Below, in pieces: positions 1 through 8,429 of a stretch of 26,556 bases of DNA. Each line of letters starts with the position of its first letter. Positions within the stretch are counted from its first letter, which is position 1. The notes under the pieces were generated by a model, which searched no databases, was not told the origin of the DNA, and saw only the letters and a list, made by a program, of their open reading frames with translations. The stretch comes from a virus. A program made the position numbers and the translations under genes. The stretch is taken from positions 1-26,556 of the IMG/VR virus record IMGVR_UViG_3300044464_000008. One strand, written 5' to 3'.

Positions 1-63
1 AAGCTGCTATCAGTTCCAAGCTAGTTCGATGCAAGCGGTGGGTTGCTCCGCGACTTCGCTATA

Positions 64-330
64 ATGTACCTCTGTTCGCGCATCAAGGATTGGAGACGCG
101 CTGAGCGAAAGCGACGAGCTAAGTTCACTGACGCGCCCATTCCGCAAGTGCAAGCGCCTGCCAATGCGTATGCTTGTCTAGAGGGTGCAGTTGCTGAATT
201 CGTCAAGGCTGGCGAGCAACTACCCGCAGGCAATTTTAGTCGCAAGAAGTTTGAAATTCGCAAGGCGCGTATACAGAGGATGCAACGTGAAGTTCTTGAT
301 TCCCAAGCCCCCCAAGCAGATGATCGATGA
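64..330 (+). CDS. Small hypothetical protein, possible relative of the small terminase N-terminus
   Basis: The frame is open from 25 to 330. The ATG at 64 is the first methionine and a TTG at 43 is an alternative; neither has a convincing Shine-Dalgarno sequence, so the start is uncertain. The protein would be 88 residues, basic at the N-terminus (RRAERKRRAK). I recognise no family. Its middle, with AEFVKAG..LPAG and then RIQRMQRE, resembles AYWNEVG..LPDG and RLRRLMAE in the next gene, the small terminase. That suggests a shared domain or partial duplication, though identity is low. It overlaps the small terminase start by about 44 nt in another frame. It could instead be a non-coding remnant. 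Confidence 0.4.
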   Translation: MYLCSRIKDWRRAERKRRAKFTDAPIPQVQAPANAYACLEGAVAEFVKAGEQLPAGNFSRKKFEIRKARIQRMQREVLDSQAPQADDR

Positions 331-673
331 GGCTGATACGGAAGCTATCGCCTACTGGAACGAAGTTGGCGCTACCCTGCCTGACGGCACGTTGGACGAA
401 CCGGCGGTAGCACACGAGTTCGCTAACCTCGCGTTCCACCAATCACGACTGCGGAGACTGATGGCAGAAACGCGCAACATGGAGGTTGTACCTAAAGCCC
501 GTGGCGCGGGTATGGAACCCAACCCCAAGATGAAGATTATCAAAGACCTGCAAGCAATGGTGTTGGCACTGTCGGATCGGTTCGGGTTGTCACCCCTTGC
601 AAATCGCAAGCTGAAGAAAGCCACCCGTGCCGCAGAGGTTGAGTCTGACGCGGAACCTTTGAACCTGTCATGA
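287..673 (+). CDS. terS: Terminase small subunit (P27-like)
   Basis: This is probably the DNA-recognition subunit of the packaging motor, which binds the packaging start site and hands DNA to the large subunit. I chose the GTG at 287 because AGAGGA lies 6-7 nt upstream; a longer reading from GTG 185 has no such site. The product is 128 residues. Its C-terminal half, with EPNPKMKII, then DRFGLSP and NRKLKK, has the layout typical of P27-family small terminases (PNP, amphipathic helix, GL[ST]P..R..L). The stop overlaps the large terminase start as ATGA, which fits translational coupling. The order small then large terminase then portal supports the call. The exact family is by recall of motifs, not a search. 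Confidence 0.75.
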   Translation: MKFLIPKPPKQMIDEADTEAIAYWNEVGATLPDGTLDEPAVAHEFANLAFHQSRLRRLMAETRNMEVVPKARGAGMEPNPKMKIIKDLQAMVLALSDRFGLSPLANRKLKKATRAAEVESDAEPLNLS

Positions 674-2310
674 GAATTCCAAGTGACCTCATCCGTACTA
701 AGTCGGATGAGGCAGCCATTGATGCAGGATGTACGTTCGACATTGAACGCGCCGAGCGGGTGCGCCGCTTCTTTGAGCGATACCTACGCCACAGTAAAGG
801 GGCCGACGCTAACCGCCCGTTCATCCTCCACTCTTGGCAGTGGGATGATGTGGTCAAGCCTGCGTTCGGTTGGATCATGCCCGATGGCACCAGACGCTAT
901 CGGCATATCAACTTGTTCGTCCCAAAGAAGAATGGTAAGTCAACGCTCCTGGCAGGGTTGAGTAGCTACTTGCTGCTCTGTGACGATGAGCCGGGTGCAG
1001 AGGTCTACAGCGCTGCGGCCGATAAGCGGCAAGCAACCATCATCTTTGCTGAGGCTGCCGAGATGGTGCGGAGCAGCCCCGCGCTAAAGAAGATGCTGAC
1101 CATCAGGGACAGCATCAAGAAGATTCGCACTAAGAAGGGTAACAGCTTCTATGAAGCCCTCAGCAGTGAGAGCGCTACGAAGGAAGGTTTTAACATTCAT
1201 GGTCTACTGTTCGATGAGATTCATGCGCAGCCTGATTACACCCTTTGGGATACCCTTAAGTACGGTGGTGCTGCTAGACGCCAACCGATGTTCTGGAAAA
1301 TCTCAACTGCCGGCATCATCAAGGAAGGTGCGTTCTGGTGGGATACATGGCAGACCTGCAAGCGTCTGCTGGCCGGTACGGACGTGGACATTGCCACGCT
1401 TGCTGTAATCTATGCAGCCGGGGAAGGTGATGACTGGACAGATGAGGCGACATGGCGCAAGGCGAACCCTGGCTACGACCTGGGGACGCTGAACAAGCGG
1501 GACATCGCCAGCGAGTGCGAGACCGCCAAGAAGAACGCAGCCGAGCAAGCGACCTTCAAACGATACCGATTGAACATCCCGGTGACTGCCTCTAGCGCAT
1601 GGATTGACAAGAAGTTTTGGGATGCGTGCATGGTCGATGAGCGACCGCGGGGTGCTAAGGTTCACACCAAGATTACGGGGCTTGACCTCGCATCAACCGT
1701 AGACCTCAATGCGGCGGTCAACACATACAAGCTAGATGACTGCCTGTACTGTGAAGCAATGTTCTGGTGTCCTCAGTTGAAGGTTGAGGAGCGTGAGAGA
1801 AGTAACCGCCAGTCATTCGCCAACTGGATTCGGCAGGGGTGGATTAAGCAAACCCCGACCGCGTACACCGACTACAACGTTATCCACGATGACTTGATTG
1901 CAATTTTCAAGAAAGAGAAACAGGACGAATGCGCGGTCGATGCTTGGAACTTCACTCAGCTAGCCGTTGACCTCAAGCACACGATGGCTGATGAGCATAT
2001 GAAGACCATCATTACGCCAGTGCGAACGGGCTTCGTTAGCATCAGTGCCGCGACGAAAGAGTTAGAGCGAATGATTCTCGGTGGCAAGCTGAAGATACTA
2101 CGGAACCCGGTCTTAGACTGGATGTTCACCAACGTGGTAATCGAACAGGATGCGAGTGGCAATCGCAAGCCAGACCGCAAGCGTGCGTCGGACAAGATTG
2201 ATGGTATCGTTGCACTCATCCTTGCTCTCGCTCGCCACCTAGCGAAAGAGAATGTGGGGAAGAGTAAGTATGAGAACAAAGAACTTACTTTCGTGAGGCC
2301 GGACGAATGA
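670..2310 (+). CDS. terL: Terminase large subunit
   Basis: This is the ATPase and nuclease that pumps DNA into proheads and cuts concatemers. The product is 546 residues, normal for the Terminase_1 (HK97/phage P27-type) family. The ATPase part shows a Walker A-like PKKNGKST at about residues 85-92 and a Walker B LLFDE at about 179-183. Acidic residues expected of the RNase H-like nuclease are visible in TGLDLAST, in AVDAW and in the late SDKIDGI segment. It begins in an ATGA overlap with the small terminase and ends in an ATGA overlap with the portal gene. Both ends and all motifs look intact. Confidence 0.95.
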   Translation: MRIPSDLIRTKSDEAAIDAGCTFDIERAERVRRFFERYLRHSKGADANRPFILHSWQWDDVVKPAFGWIMPDGTRRYRHINLFVPKKNGKSTLLAGLSSYLLLCDDEPGAEVYSAAADKRQATIIFAEAAEMVRSSPALKKMLTIRDSIKKIRTKKGNSFYEALSSESATKEGFNIHGLLFDEIHAQPDYTLWDTLKYGGAARRQPMFWKISTAGIIKEGAFWWDTWQTCKRLLAGTDVDIATLAVIYAAGEGDDWTDEATWRKANPGYDLGTLNKRDIASECETAKKNAAEQATFKRYRLNIPVTASSAWIDKKFWDACMVDERPRGAKVHTKITGLDLASTVDLNAAVNTYKLDDCLYCEAMFWCPQLKVEERERSNRQSFANWIRQGWIKQTPTAYTDYNVIHDDLIAIFKKEKQDECAVDAWNFTQLAVDLKHTMADEHMKTIITPVRTGFVSISAATKELERMILGGKLKILRNPVLDWMFTNVVIEQDASGNRKPDRKRASDKIDGIVALILALARHLAKENVGKSKYENKELTFVRPDE

Positions 2311-3698
2311 ACCTGCTACAGCGTGCTGTTCGTAGTCTCGCAACGCGGGCATTGAAGTATGCTGGTATGCCACTGCGCGACCCCGCGCTAGTGGCCATGT
2401 TTGGGCACGATCAAGAGGTCACCAGTGGTGTGACCGTTGATGAAGATTCCGCACTCTCCCACTCCGCGGTCTTCAGTGCCGTTAGCCTCATCAGCAATGC
2501 AATCGCCATGATGCCGATGCAGGTGGTGAAGCGCAACCCCTCGTTCGGCGACGAACTGGTTGAACGGGAACACATCGTCAACCACCTGCTGAGTTGCCAG
2601 CCGAATGCATACCAGACCCCATTTGTCTTTCACCAGACATTACAGGCACACACCCTGACGCACGGTAACGACTATGCGCGTATCACACGGGCTGGTGGTA
2701 CTCCGATCGATCTTCAGTTGTTAGTACCCACCCAGGTTCAACCGGAGTGGAAGGGGACGAACGAAGATACATTGAGCTACACCGTCAAGGACGGGGCTGG
2801 CGCTTCTGATAATGTCAAGCCAGAGGACATCTTGCACGTACCGGGTCTGGGCTTCGATGGTGTGACCGGCTACTCAGTCGTCAAGTATGCTCGGGAGTGC
2901 ATCGGGCTGGGGCTTGCAACCGAGCGGTTCGGCGCGGCGTTCTTCGGCAATGGTGCAACCCCAAGCCTTGTCATCAAGCATCCGGGTGACCTCACGGACA
3001 AGGCGCAGAAGAACATCAAGCGTGGTTGGAAGCGTGAGCATCAAGGGCCGGGCCAGATGCGGGGTATCGCCTTGCTCGATGAGGGCATGGAGATTTCACC
3101 AATTGGCATTCCGCCGGAAGACTCACAGTTCCTGCAAACTCGCCAGTTCCAAGTTGTGGAGATTGCACGGTGGTTCCGCGTACCACCCCACATGCTCTAC
3201 GACATGATGCAGGCTACGTTCAACAACAACGAAAGCCAGGGCATCGACTTCCTTACCTACACGCTGGTGCCGTGGATGGAGCGCCGCCGTCAGGAATACG
3301 CACGGAAACTTCTGACACCGGAAGAACGGCAAACGCTTGACATCCAGTATGATACCGCTACGCTGCTGCGTGCCGACCGCAAGACCCGGTTTGAAGCCTA
3401 TGCGATGGGGCGCAATGGTAGTTGGTACACCCTGAACAACATCATGCGTGCTGAGGGCATGCCGTTGCTGCCCCCGGAAATTGGTGACATCCATGTTAGC
3501 CCCAGCACGATGAAGCAACTTGGCTCAACTGACCCCACCGCGCCGATCACTACGTTGCAGATTCAAGAGGTGATTGAGTTCCTGAAAGCTAACCGCCCAA
3601 TTGATCCGGCCATTGCAAAGGATTTGGTTAACGCGATGTTGCCCACTGCATCTGACCTTACCATAACTAACATCGTCAAACTAGGGAGCAAGACATGA
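2307..3698 (+). CDS. Portal protein (HK97 family)
   Basis: This forms the dodecameric ring at the capsid vertex through which DNA enters and to which the tail attaches. The product is 463 residues, close to HK97-type portals. Typical stretches are visible: an early SAVFSAVSLISNAIAMMP segment, then YARITRAGG, the WKREHQGPG region, and FRVPPHMLYD followed by NNESQGIDFLTYTL, characteristic of PF04860-type portals. It starts in an ATGA overlap with the large terminase and overlaps the protease gene in the same way, so the three are probably translationally coupled. Confidence 0.95.
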   Translation: MNLLQRAVRSLATRALKYAGMPLRDPALVAMFGHDQEVTSGVTVDEDSALSHSAVFSAVSLISNAIAMMPMQVVKRNPSFGDELVEREHIVNHLLSCQPNAYQTPFVFHQTLQAHTLTHGNDYARITRAGGTPIDLQLLVPTQVQPEWKGTNEDTLSYTVKDGAGASDNVKPEDILHVPGLGFDGVTGYSVVKYARECIGLGLATERFGAAFFGNGATPSLVIKHPGDLTDKAQKNIKRGWKREHQGPGQMRGIALLDEGMEISPIGIPPEDSQFLQTRQFQVVEIARWFRVPPHMLYDMMQATFNNNESQGIDFLTYTLVPWMERRRQEYARKLLTPEERQTLDIQYDTATLLRADRKTRFEAYAMGRNGSWYTLNNIMRAEGMPLLPPEIGDIHVSPSTMKQLGSTDPTAPITTLQIQEVIEFLKANRPIDPAIAKDLVNAMLPTASDLTITNIVKLGSKT

Positions 3699-4297
3699 AC
3701 CACAAGACCGACCAGAAGCGCATTATCGAGGGTGGGGGGATTGAACTGCGGAAGGCGGGAGACGGGGAGTTGTTCGTCGGTATGCCGGTAGTGTACAACT
3801 CCCCCTCCCAGGTTTTGTTCAACTACTTCCAAGAGCGGATGTTGCCCGGTTGCTTTGATGAACACCTTGCGAATAACCCTGACATCCTCTGTCTGCGGGA
3901 CCACAACGTTGACAAGATTCTGGGGCGCACCAGTGCGGGTACGTTGAAAATTGCAAGGGGCGACGACGGTATCCGCATTGAGTGCAAACGGTCCAACACC
4001 ACGTATGCATTGGATTTGGCTGAGAACATCCGTAACGGTGACATCCGTGGTATGTCGTTCCACTTCGACGTGTTGGATGATGATTGGTACATGAAGGACG
4101 GTGTGCGCACTCGTGATGTCATCCGCGCGACGGTGCAAGAGTTCAGCTTCGTGACGATGCCGGCATACCCGGACAGTGAAGCCGGGTTGCGTGATGCGGA
4201 CAGCATGAAGGCTGAGATTGATGCGTTGATCGGTCGCAAGGACGCACTTGAACGGCTGGGGAAAATCAAGCGACGGTTACGTTATCTGCAATACTAA
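3695..4297 (+). CDS. Prohead maturation protease (HK97 family, U35)
   Basis: This serine protease probably cleaves the scaffold-like delta domain of the capsid protein during head maturation. The 200-residue product shows the family triad in the expected order: His70 in LRDHN, Ser121 in RGMSFHF, and Glu149 in VQEFSFVTMPAYP, a hallmark of U35 proteases. The C-terminus (about 175-200) is basic and helical. It begins in an ATGA overlap with the portal gene and sits immediately before the major capsid gene. A dispersed TTGCAA-type palindrome lies inside it at 3944-3956. Confidence 0.93.
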   Translation: MNHKTDQKRIIEGGGIELRKAGDGELFVGMPVVYNSPSQVLFNYFQERMLPGCFDEHLANNPDILCLRDHNVDKILGRTSAGTLKIARGDDGIRIECKRSNTTYALDLAENIRNGDIRGMSFHFDVLDDDWYMKDGVRTRDVIRATVQEFSFVTMPAYPDSEAGLRDADSMKAEIDALIGRKDALERLGKIKRRLRYLQY

Positions 4298-4351
4298 GTG
4301 GCTTGTAAGTCGTAAGCATTGAGTCGAACACACACCGACAGGGGAACCCAG

Positions 4352-5815
4352 ATGACTAACGCGGAACGGCTGAAGCGAGCGAAGGAACTTCGCACTGAGA
4401 AGCGTGGGCTTGTCCTTGAAATTCGCAAGCTTGTTGATGCTGCGGAAGGGGAGAAGCGTTCGCTTCGCGCTGAGGAAGAGGAGAAGGTCGATAAGTACGA
4501 ACGCGCCATCGAAGACCTTGAGAAGCGGATTGGTTCGTTGGAGCGCGCTGCGGAAGGTAGTGAAGAGGAAGAGGGTGAGGAAGAGGGTGAGGAAGAGCGC
4601 GAGCAGGATGGCAAGAGCAAACCCCCGGAAGACGATGAGCAGGAAGAGGAAGAGTCGCAGCGCAGCGTCAAGATGATTAACGGCAAGGCGTATGTCCTTG
4701 TCGGCAAGGGCAAGCAGAAGCGTGCTGAACTGCGTGGTGCTGATGGTCGGCTGCTTCAGATGCCCGGTGAGGACGATGCCAGCTTTGCCAAGCGGCAACG
4801 CCGTTCGCGACCTGAGTATCGTGATGCATTCCTTCGCTACGTGCTGAGTGGAGAACGTGCCCTGCATCAGCACATGAACGGGCAGCGTCGTGATGTGCAG
4901 GCTGACATCGACTTCGTTGGTGGCTTCCTGACGATGCCCCAGCAGTTCGTCAACCAGCTTCTGAAGTTCACTGACAACCTGCTGTTCATCCGTCAGCTTG
5001 CAACCAAGTTCACGCTGCCTAACGCGCAGTCGCTTGGTGCGCCGGCGCTCGACACCGATCCGGATGATGCGGATTGGACGAGTGAGCTTGCCACGGGCAA
5101 CGAGGACGAGGCCATGCGGTTCGGCAAGCGTGAGCTTGTTCCGTTCCCGCTAGCCAAGCGGCTGAAGGCCAGTAACAAGCTGCTCCGCATGGCGTCCGTC
5201 TCTAGCACGTTCAGTGCTTACGACAACGCCAGTGGCACCGGCCCAATCGAGAACTTCCTGATTTCTCGGCTGGGTTACAAGCTGGCTGTGCCCCAGGAGA
5301 AAGGCTTCCTGACTGGTAACGGTGTCAATCAGCCGCTTGGTGTGTTCACGGCTAGCAACCGGGGCATCAGCACGGCGCGTGACATCAGCACCGGAAGCAC
5401 CACGGGCATTACGGGTGATGGTCTGATTGCGGCAAAGTACAACCTCAAGCAGCAGTACCACAAGGCTGCCCGCTGGCTGTTCTCCCGCGCTGCAATCCGT
5501 CGCATCCGTCAGCTAAAGGACAGCTACGGTCAGTATCTCTGGCAGCCGGGGTTGCAGGCCGGTGCGCCGGACATGCTGTTGGAATGCCCCCTGATGATGA
5601 GCGAGTACGTGCCCAGCACGTTCACCGATACCAGCTACGTTGGGCTGCTTGCCGACTTCAGCTTCTACTGGATTGCTGACAGCATCGAGTACCAGATTCA
5701 GAAGCTGGTTGAGCTGTACGCGGAGCAGAACCAGACGGGGTTCATCGTCCGCGCCGAAGTGGATGGCATGCCCGTGCTTGAGGAGGCGTTCACGCGGCTT
5801 CAGTGCGGCGCGTAA
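4352..5815 (+). CDS. Major capsid protein with acidic delta domain (HK97 fold)
   Basis: This is the shell protein. I place the start at ATG 4352, with AGGGGA six nt upstream, rather than TTG 4319, giving 487 residues. The first roughly 150 residues are charged and helical, with a long Glu-rich run at about 68-105. They match the delta (scaffolding) domain normally removed by the protease encoded just upstream. The capsid domain starts near PEYRDAFLRYVLSG, the usual lead-in of PF05065 proteins, and continues through FTLPNAQSLGAP and a late LLADFSFYWIADS segment typical of the HK97 fold. The cleavage site is not visible by eye. The acidic run is longer than in HK97 itself. Confidence 0.93.
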   Translation: MTNAERLKRAKELRTEKRGLVLEIRKLVDAAEGEKRSLRAEEEEKVDKYERAIEDLEKRIGSLERAAEGSEEEEGEEEGEEEREQDGKSKPPEDDEQEEEESQRSVKMINGKAYVLVGKGKQKRAELRGADGRLLQMPGEDDASFAKRQRRSRPEYRDAFLRYVLSGERALHQHMNGQRRDVQADIDFVGGFLTMPQQFVNQLLKFTDNLLFIRQLATKFTLPNAQSLGAPALDTDPDDADWTSELATGNEDEAMRFGKRELVPFPLAKRLKASNKLLRMASVSSTFSAYDNASGTGPIENFLISRLGYKLAVPQEKGFLTGNGVNQPLGVFTASNRGISTARDISTGSTTGITGDGLIAAKYNLKQQYHKAARWLFSRAAIRRIRQLKDSYGQYLWQPGLQAGAPDMLLECPLMMSEYVPSTFTDTSYVGLLADFSFYWIADSIEYQIQKLVELYAEQNQTGFIVRAEVDGMPVLEEAFTRLQCGA

Positions 5816-5828
5816 TGTGACAATGGAA

Positions 5829-5855
5829 GGGGCCAGCCGCAACCCGGCTGGCCCC
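5829..5855 (+). terminator. Hairpin after the capsid gene, possible terminator or attenuator
   Basis: GGGGCCAGCC (5829-5838) pairs perfectly with GGCTGGCCCC (5846-5855) around a seven-base loop, starting 13 nt after the capsid stop. No T-run follows, so it may attenuate transcription or protect the 3' end of the abundant capsid message rather than fully terminate it. Structural genes continue on the same strand. A TTGCAAATTTCAA copy of the dispersed palindrome lies just downstream at 5865-5877. Confidence 0.6.
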
Positions 5856-5901
5856 AACCTAGCCTTGCAAATTTCAACACCAAACAAACTGGGGTTTCAT
5901 C

Positions 5902-6342
5902 ATGCATCAGAACCTTGCACACGTTGTCAAGGTCAAGGACGTGCCGGCCGTTGCCGCGGGTCTCACCGTTGTTGACATCGATTATGACAATGTTGATGGC
6001 GCGTTCTCCGTCCTCTGGGTTGAGGAGTTTGCCGCGACCGTAACCGTTGCGGCCGGCACCCCCAGCTTGCAAGTGTTCCACGCGGATGTGTCCGACTACT
6101 CCGACGAGGAAGAAATCACTGACCTCACCAACCTGATTGTCGCTGGCATGGCATCCAAGAAGGTGTACATCGAGTTGGTGCGTCCCACCAAGCGATACAT
6201 CCGCTTCCGCCAGAACCGCGCCGGTGCTGGTAACAGCATCCAGATTGCTGGTGGTGCCATCATCGCCCAGCACAAGAACAAGTCGCCGATTGTTGATAGC
6301 ACCATTTACAGCACTGACATTGCTACTGCACCCTCCAGCTAA
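5902..6342 (+). CDS. Hypothetical structural protein downstream of the capsid gene
   Basis: The 146-residue product is not recognised. It is rich in beta-forming and small residues, with a VEEFAATVTVAAGT stretch, an acidic DYSDEEE patch at about 66-72, and a C-terminal half containing YIRFRQNRAGAG and IAGGAIIAQHKNK. It lacks a signal peptide or membrane segment. Its place directly after the capsid gene and before the connectors suggests a capsid decoration or head-stabilisation protein; that is inference from position only. The start ATG is preceded by a weak GGGG. A strong hairpin separates it from the capsid gene, so its level may be set separately. Confidence 0.75.
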   Translation: MHQNLAHVVKVKDVPAVAAGLTVVDIDYDNVDGAFSVLWVEEFAATVTVAAGTPSLQVFHADVSDYSDEEEITDLTNLIVAGMASKKVYIELVRPTKRYIRFRQNRAGAGNSIQIAGGAIIAQHKNKSPIVDSTIYSTDIATAPSS

Positions 6343-6353
6343 GGATTTTGGTC

Positions 6354-6620
6354 ATGGCGAAGGAAGTACGAATCAAGATGCTTGCCACCCATGCTGACCC
6401 TTCGATGGTGCTGCATGAGGGCAAGGTCTATGTTGTCCCCGTGGCGCTTGCAGCCGCGCTGATGTTGAAGGGGGCTGGCAAGGAAGACAACAGCCCCGCG
6501 GCCGAACTTGCTAAGGCTGGCAAGAAGGCTGTGCGTCCTACCAAGCCCGATCCGGGTGAGGAAGAGGATACGGTTGTGGACGATGAGGATGAGGACGACA
6601 ACACGCCCGATACCCTGTAA
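6354..6620 (+). CDS. Small acidic-tailed hypothetical protein
   Basis: The start is ATG 6354 with AAGGA eight nt upstream (the AAGGA overlaps the previous stop); TTG 6348 is less likely. The 88-residue product has an N-terminal half with RIKMLATHAD, VYVVPVALAAALMLKGAG and a C-terminal tail rich in Glu and Asp (EEEDTVVDDEDEDD). No family is recognised. Short proteins with a bound-ligand-like N-terminus and acidic tail occur between capsid and connector genes in many siphoviruses, but the role is unknown. It lies between a putative head protein and the first connector. Confidence 0.75.
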   Translation: MAKEVRIKMLATHADPSMVLHEGKVYVVPVALAAALMLKGAGKEDNSPAAELAKAGKKAVRPTKPDPGEEEDTVVDDEDEDDNTPDTL

Positions 6621-6622
6621 CT

Positions 6623-7258
6623 ATGTACGCATTCCCAACGTCAATCTATGTAGTCACACCACCTGAATCCCAGGTGGTCACTGCTGCGCAGCTAGCTGAC
6701 TATCTGCGCATCATTGACGACGACATGCAAGAGACGTTGATGAATTCGTACATCGTGGCTGCGACTGAGTACATCGAGGAAAAGACGCAGCACACACTAC
6801 AACCGACTCAGTACCGCTACATACTGGATCGGTTCCCGTACAACGGCCGGCGCGATAACCCCGCGATGTATGGCCCCTGCGATGGGCAACTGTACCTCCC
6901 TCGCAACCCGGTTGTGACCATTGACCAGTTTCAGATTGTCAACACCGATGGTGACAACTTCAACCTCACTCTCGGTTTCGAGTACAGAAGCGACACATTG
7001 AGCAGTCCGGCGAGATTGCTACCCCCGCGCTTAGGGTACTGGCCAGTGATTGACGTTGCAACCCCGAATGCGGTGCGGGTGCTGTTCACGGCGGGCTACG
7101 CGACGGCGATTCCGGAGCGAGCAAAGTTGGCAGTGAAGTTCCTGGCGGCACATTGGTATCTGAATCGTGAACCTGTCACGGACAAGGCGGCGAACACCGT
7201 GCCGAATACCCTTGACAGCATGATTCGTTCACTCCGCATTGGGTATGAACTGGAATGA
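6623..7258 (+). CDS. Head-tail connector protein (HK97 gp6 / phiE125 gp8-like)
   Basis: This probably forms the adaptor ring bound to the portal. The 211-residue product begins with the usual pattern: VVTAAQLADYLRI, an acidic DDDMQE, and the helix NSYIVAATEYIEEKTQ. A conserved LDRFPYNG and a LPRNPVVTIDQFQ strand follow, then VRVLFTAGYA and a C-terminal AVKFLAAHWYLNRE helix. This is the layout of phiE125 gp8 / gp6-like connectors. It begins two nt after the upstream stop and ends in an ATGA overlap with the next head-tail gene. Confidence 0.87.
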   Translation: MYAFPTSIYVVTPPESQVVTAAQLADYLRIIDDDMQETLMNSYIVAATEYIEEKTQHTLQPTQYRYILDRFPYNGRRDNPAMYGPCDGQLYLPRNPVVTIDQFQIVNTDGDNFNLTLGFEYRSDTLSSPARLLPPRLGYWPVIDVATPNAVRVLFTAGYATAIPERAKLAVKFLAAHWYLNREPVTDKAANTVPNTLDSMIRSLRIGYELE

Positions 7259-7584
7259 AGCAGCCACCCGCAGGAAGCCTGACGCACAAGATGCAACTTC
7301 AGCGGGCTGTTGATCCGACGACGGATGACCCGCGGGGAGATGAGCAACCGACGTTCACGAATTGGAAGCAGGTTTGGGTAAGCATTGAGCCGTTGATGGG
7401 GCGTGAGTTACAGTATGCCATGCAGCAACACGGAAGTGTATCGCATAAGATCAAGATGCGATACACCACCGGCATGAACAAGCGGATGCGTGGTATCTGG
7501 AATGGTCGCACCTTTGACTTCGGGCCACCACTCAGCGAGGGTGAATCGGGCTTCATGTTCGATGCCTACGCCACCGAGATATAA
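7255..7584 (+). CDS. Head-tail joining / stopper protein (phage_H_T_join family)
   Basis: This is probably the second adaptor ring closing the connector after packaging. The 109-residue product has the family pattern: a basic start with LTHKMQLQRAV, then VWVSIEPLMGRELQYA, HKIKMRYTTGM and a final GRTFDF segment. These match SPP1 gp16/HK97 gp7-type proteins (PF05521). The length is normal. Start and stop overlap neighbours (ATGA, then TAATG). Confidence 0.87.
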   Translation: MKQPPAGSLTHKMQLQRAVDPTTDDPRGDEQPTFTNWKQVWVSIEPLMGRELQYAMQQHGSVSHKIKMRYTTGMNKRMRGIWNGRTFDFGPPLSEGESGFMFDAYATEI

Positions 7585-8036
7585 TGCAAGTCAAATTTGA
7601 GATGACTGGGTTTGACAAGTTGATAGCTAAGCTTCGCACGTTGAAGAACGGTAAGGCGATTTGGAAGAAAGCGGTTCGGGCTGGCAGTGCCAAGCTGTTG
7701 AAAATTGCAAGGGGCCAGACCCCACGCGAGTCTAAGGCGCTAGCTAAGAGTCTGGGGCTGCGGATCAAGGCGAGTCGGAAGACGGGTGTTGTATACGGGC
7801 TTGTTGGACCACGACGTAAGTTCTTCAAGATGTGGCGTGGTAAGAAGCGAGTACCGAGCAACTACGCTCACTTGACTGAACGAGGACGTAAGGCATTCAG
7901 ACAAGGCAACCGAACCGTTGGCGCAGTGCGGGGCAAGCGATGGTTAAGCTTCGCGGTTCGGGCTGGCAAGGCACAAGTGATGGCCGCGATGTCTCAGAAG
8001 ATTAACGAAGAACTGGTGAAGTCAAATGCCGTTTGA
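7584..8036 (+). CDS. HK97 gp10-like tail-completion protein
   Basis: The 150-residue basic product starts with VKFEMTGFDKLIAKLRTL and continues with a KAVRAGSAKLLKIARGQTP segment, the usual start of HK97 gp10-like proteins (PF04883). These sit at the head-tail junction or help finish the tail; the precise role is not settled for most members. TAATG couples it to the upstream gene and it overlaps the next gene by 11 nt. A copy of the dispersed palindrome lies within the LLKIAR codons at 7698-7710. Confidence 0.85.
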   Translation: MQVKFEMTGFDKLIAKLRTLKNGKAIWKKAVRAGSAKLLKIARGQTPRESKALAKSLGLRIKASRKTGVVYGLVGPRRKFFKMWRGKKRVPSNYAHLTERGRKAFRQGNRTVGAVRGKRWLSFAVRAGKAQVMAAMSQKINEELVKSNAV

Positions 8037-8427
8037 TGAAGACCTTATCGCTGTCGTCCGTGCCTTGCCAGAGGTTGCCGCGCGGTGTGTGGGTCGCAAG
8101 ATTTACCACTTTGAGGTTCTGATGGGGGAAGGGTTTAACAACTTCCCCTGCATCGCATACGAGATGATTAGTGATATCCCGTTCATGGAGATGAACGAGA
8201 TAACGGACATGCGGTCAGCGGTGTTTCAGTTCACCTGCTTGTCGCGTAACTCTGAAGACATTCGGTTAATGAGCAATGACATTCAGCAGATACAGCCCCT
8301 GGCGAATGCCGAGTTCGATTGGCTAGAGACAGCGGACACCACGGACGGGTTCGACGCGCCAATTGACCTCAATGAGATTGGCATGAAGTTCACACAAGTA
8401 ACGGTAACAATCTTCTACAGGGTGTAA
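8026..8427 (+). CDS. Tail terminator-like protein (DUF3168-type position)
   Basis: The 133-residue product has the size, context and pattern of DUF3168/gp17-like tail-completion proteins, which cap the tail tube and join it to the head. Visible features are an early LIAVVRALPEVA helix, FPCIAYEMISD, a VFQFTCLSRNSEDIRLMSNDI block and a C-terminal FTQVTVTIFYRV strand. Cys and aromatic positions do not settle the family, so the name rests on the gene order (gp10-like, this gene, tail tube) as much as on sequence. It overlaps the preceding gene by 11 nt. Confidence 0.75.
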   Translation: MPFDEDLIAVVRALPEVAARCVGRKIYHFEVLMGEGFNNFPCIAYEMISDIPFMEMNEITDMRSAVFQFTCLSRNSEDIRLMSNDIQQIQPLANAEFDWLETADTTDGFDAPIDLNEIGMKFTQVTVTIFYRV

Positions 8428-8429
8428 TC

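Noticed and set aside
59-64. TATAAT just before the first ORF as a late promoter
   Set aside because: It overlaps the ATG at 64 and has no -35 box at a suitable distance, so it cannot drive that gene as drawn.
185-286. Longer small terminase start at GTG 185
   Set aside because: No ribosome site precedes it and the extension carries no terminase-like pattern; GTG 287 has AGAGGA at a normal distance.
4277-4873. Two - strand ORFs (Ser-rich and Leu/Phe-rich) opposite the capsid delta domain
   Set aside because: They mirror the Glu-rich codons of the capsid gene (GAG/GAA give CTC/TTC on the other strand) and have no site or known pattern.
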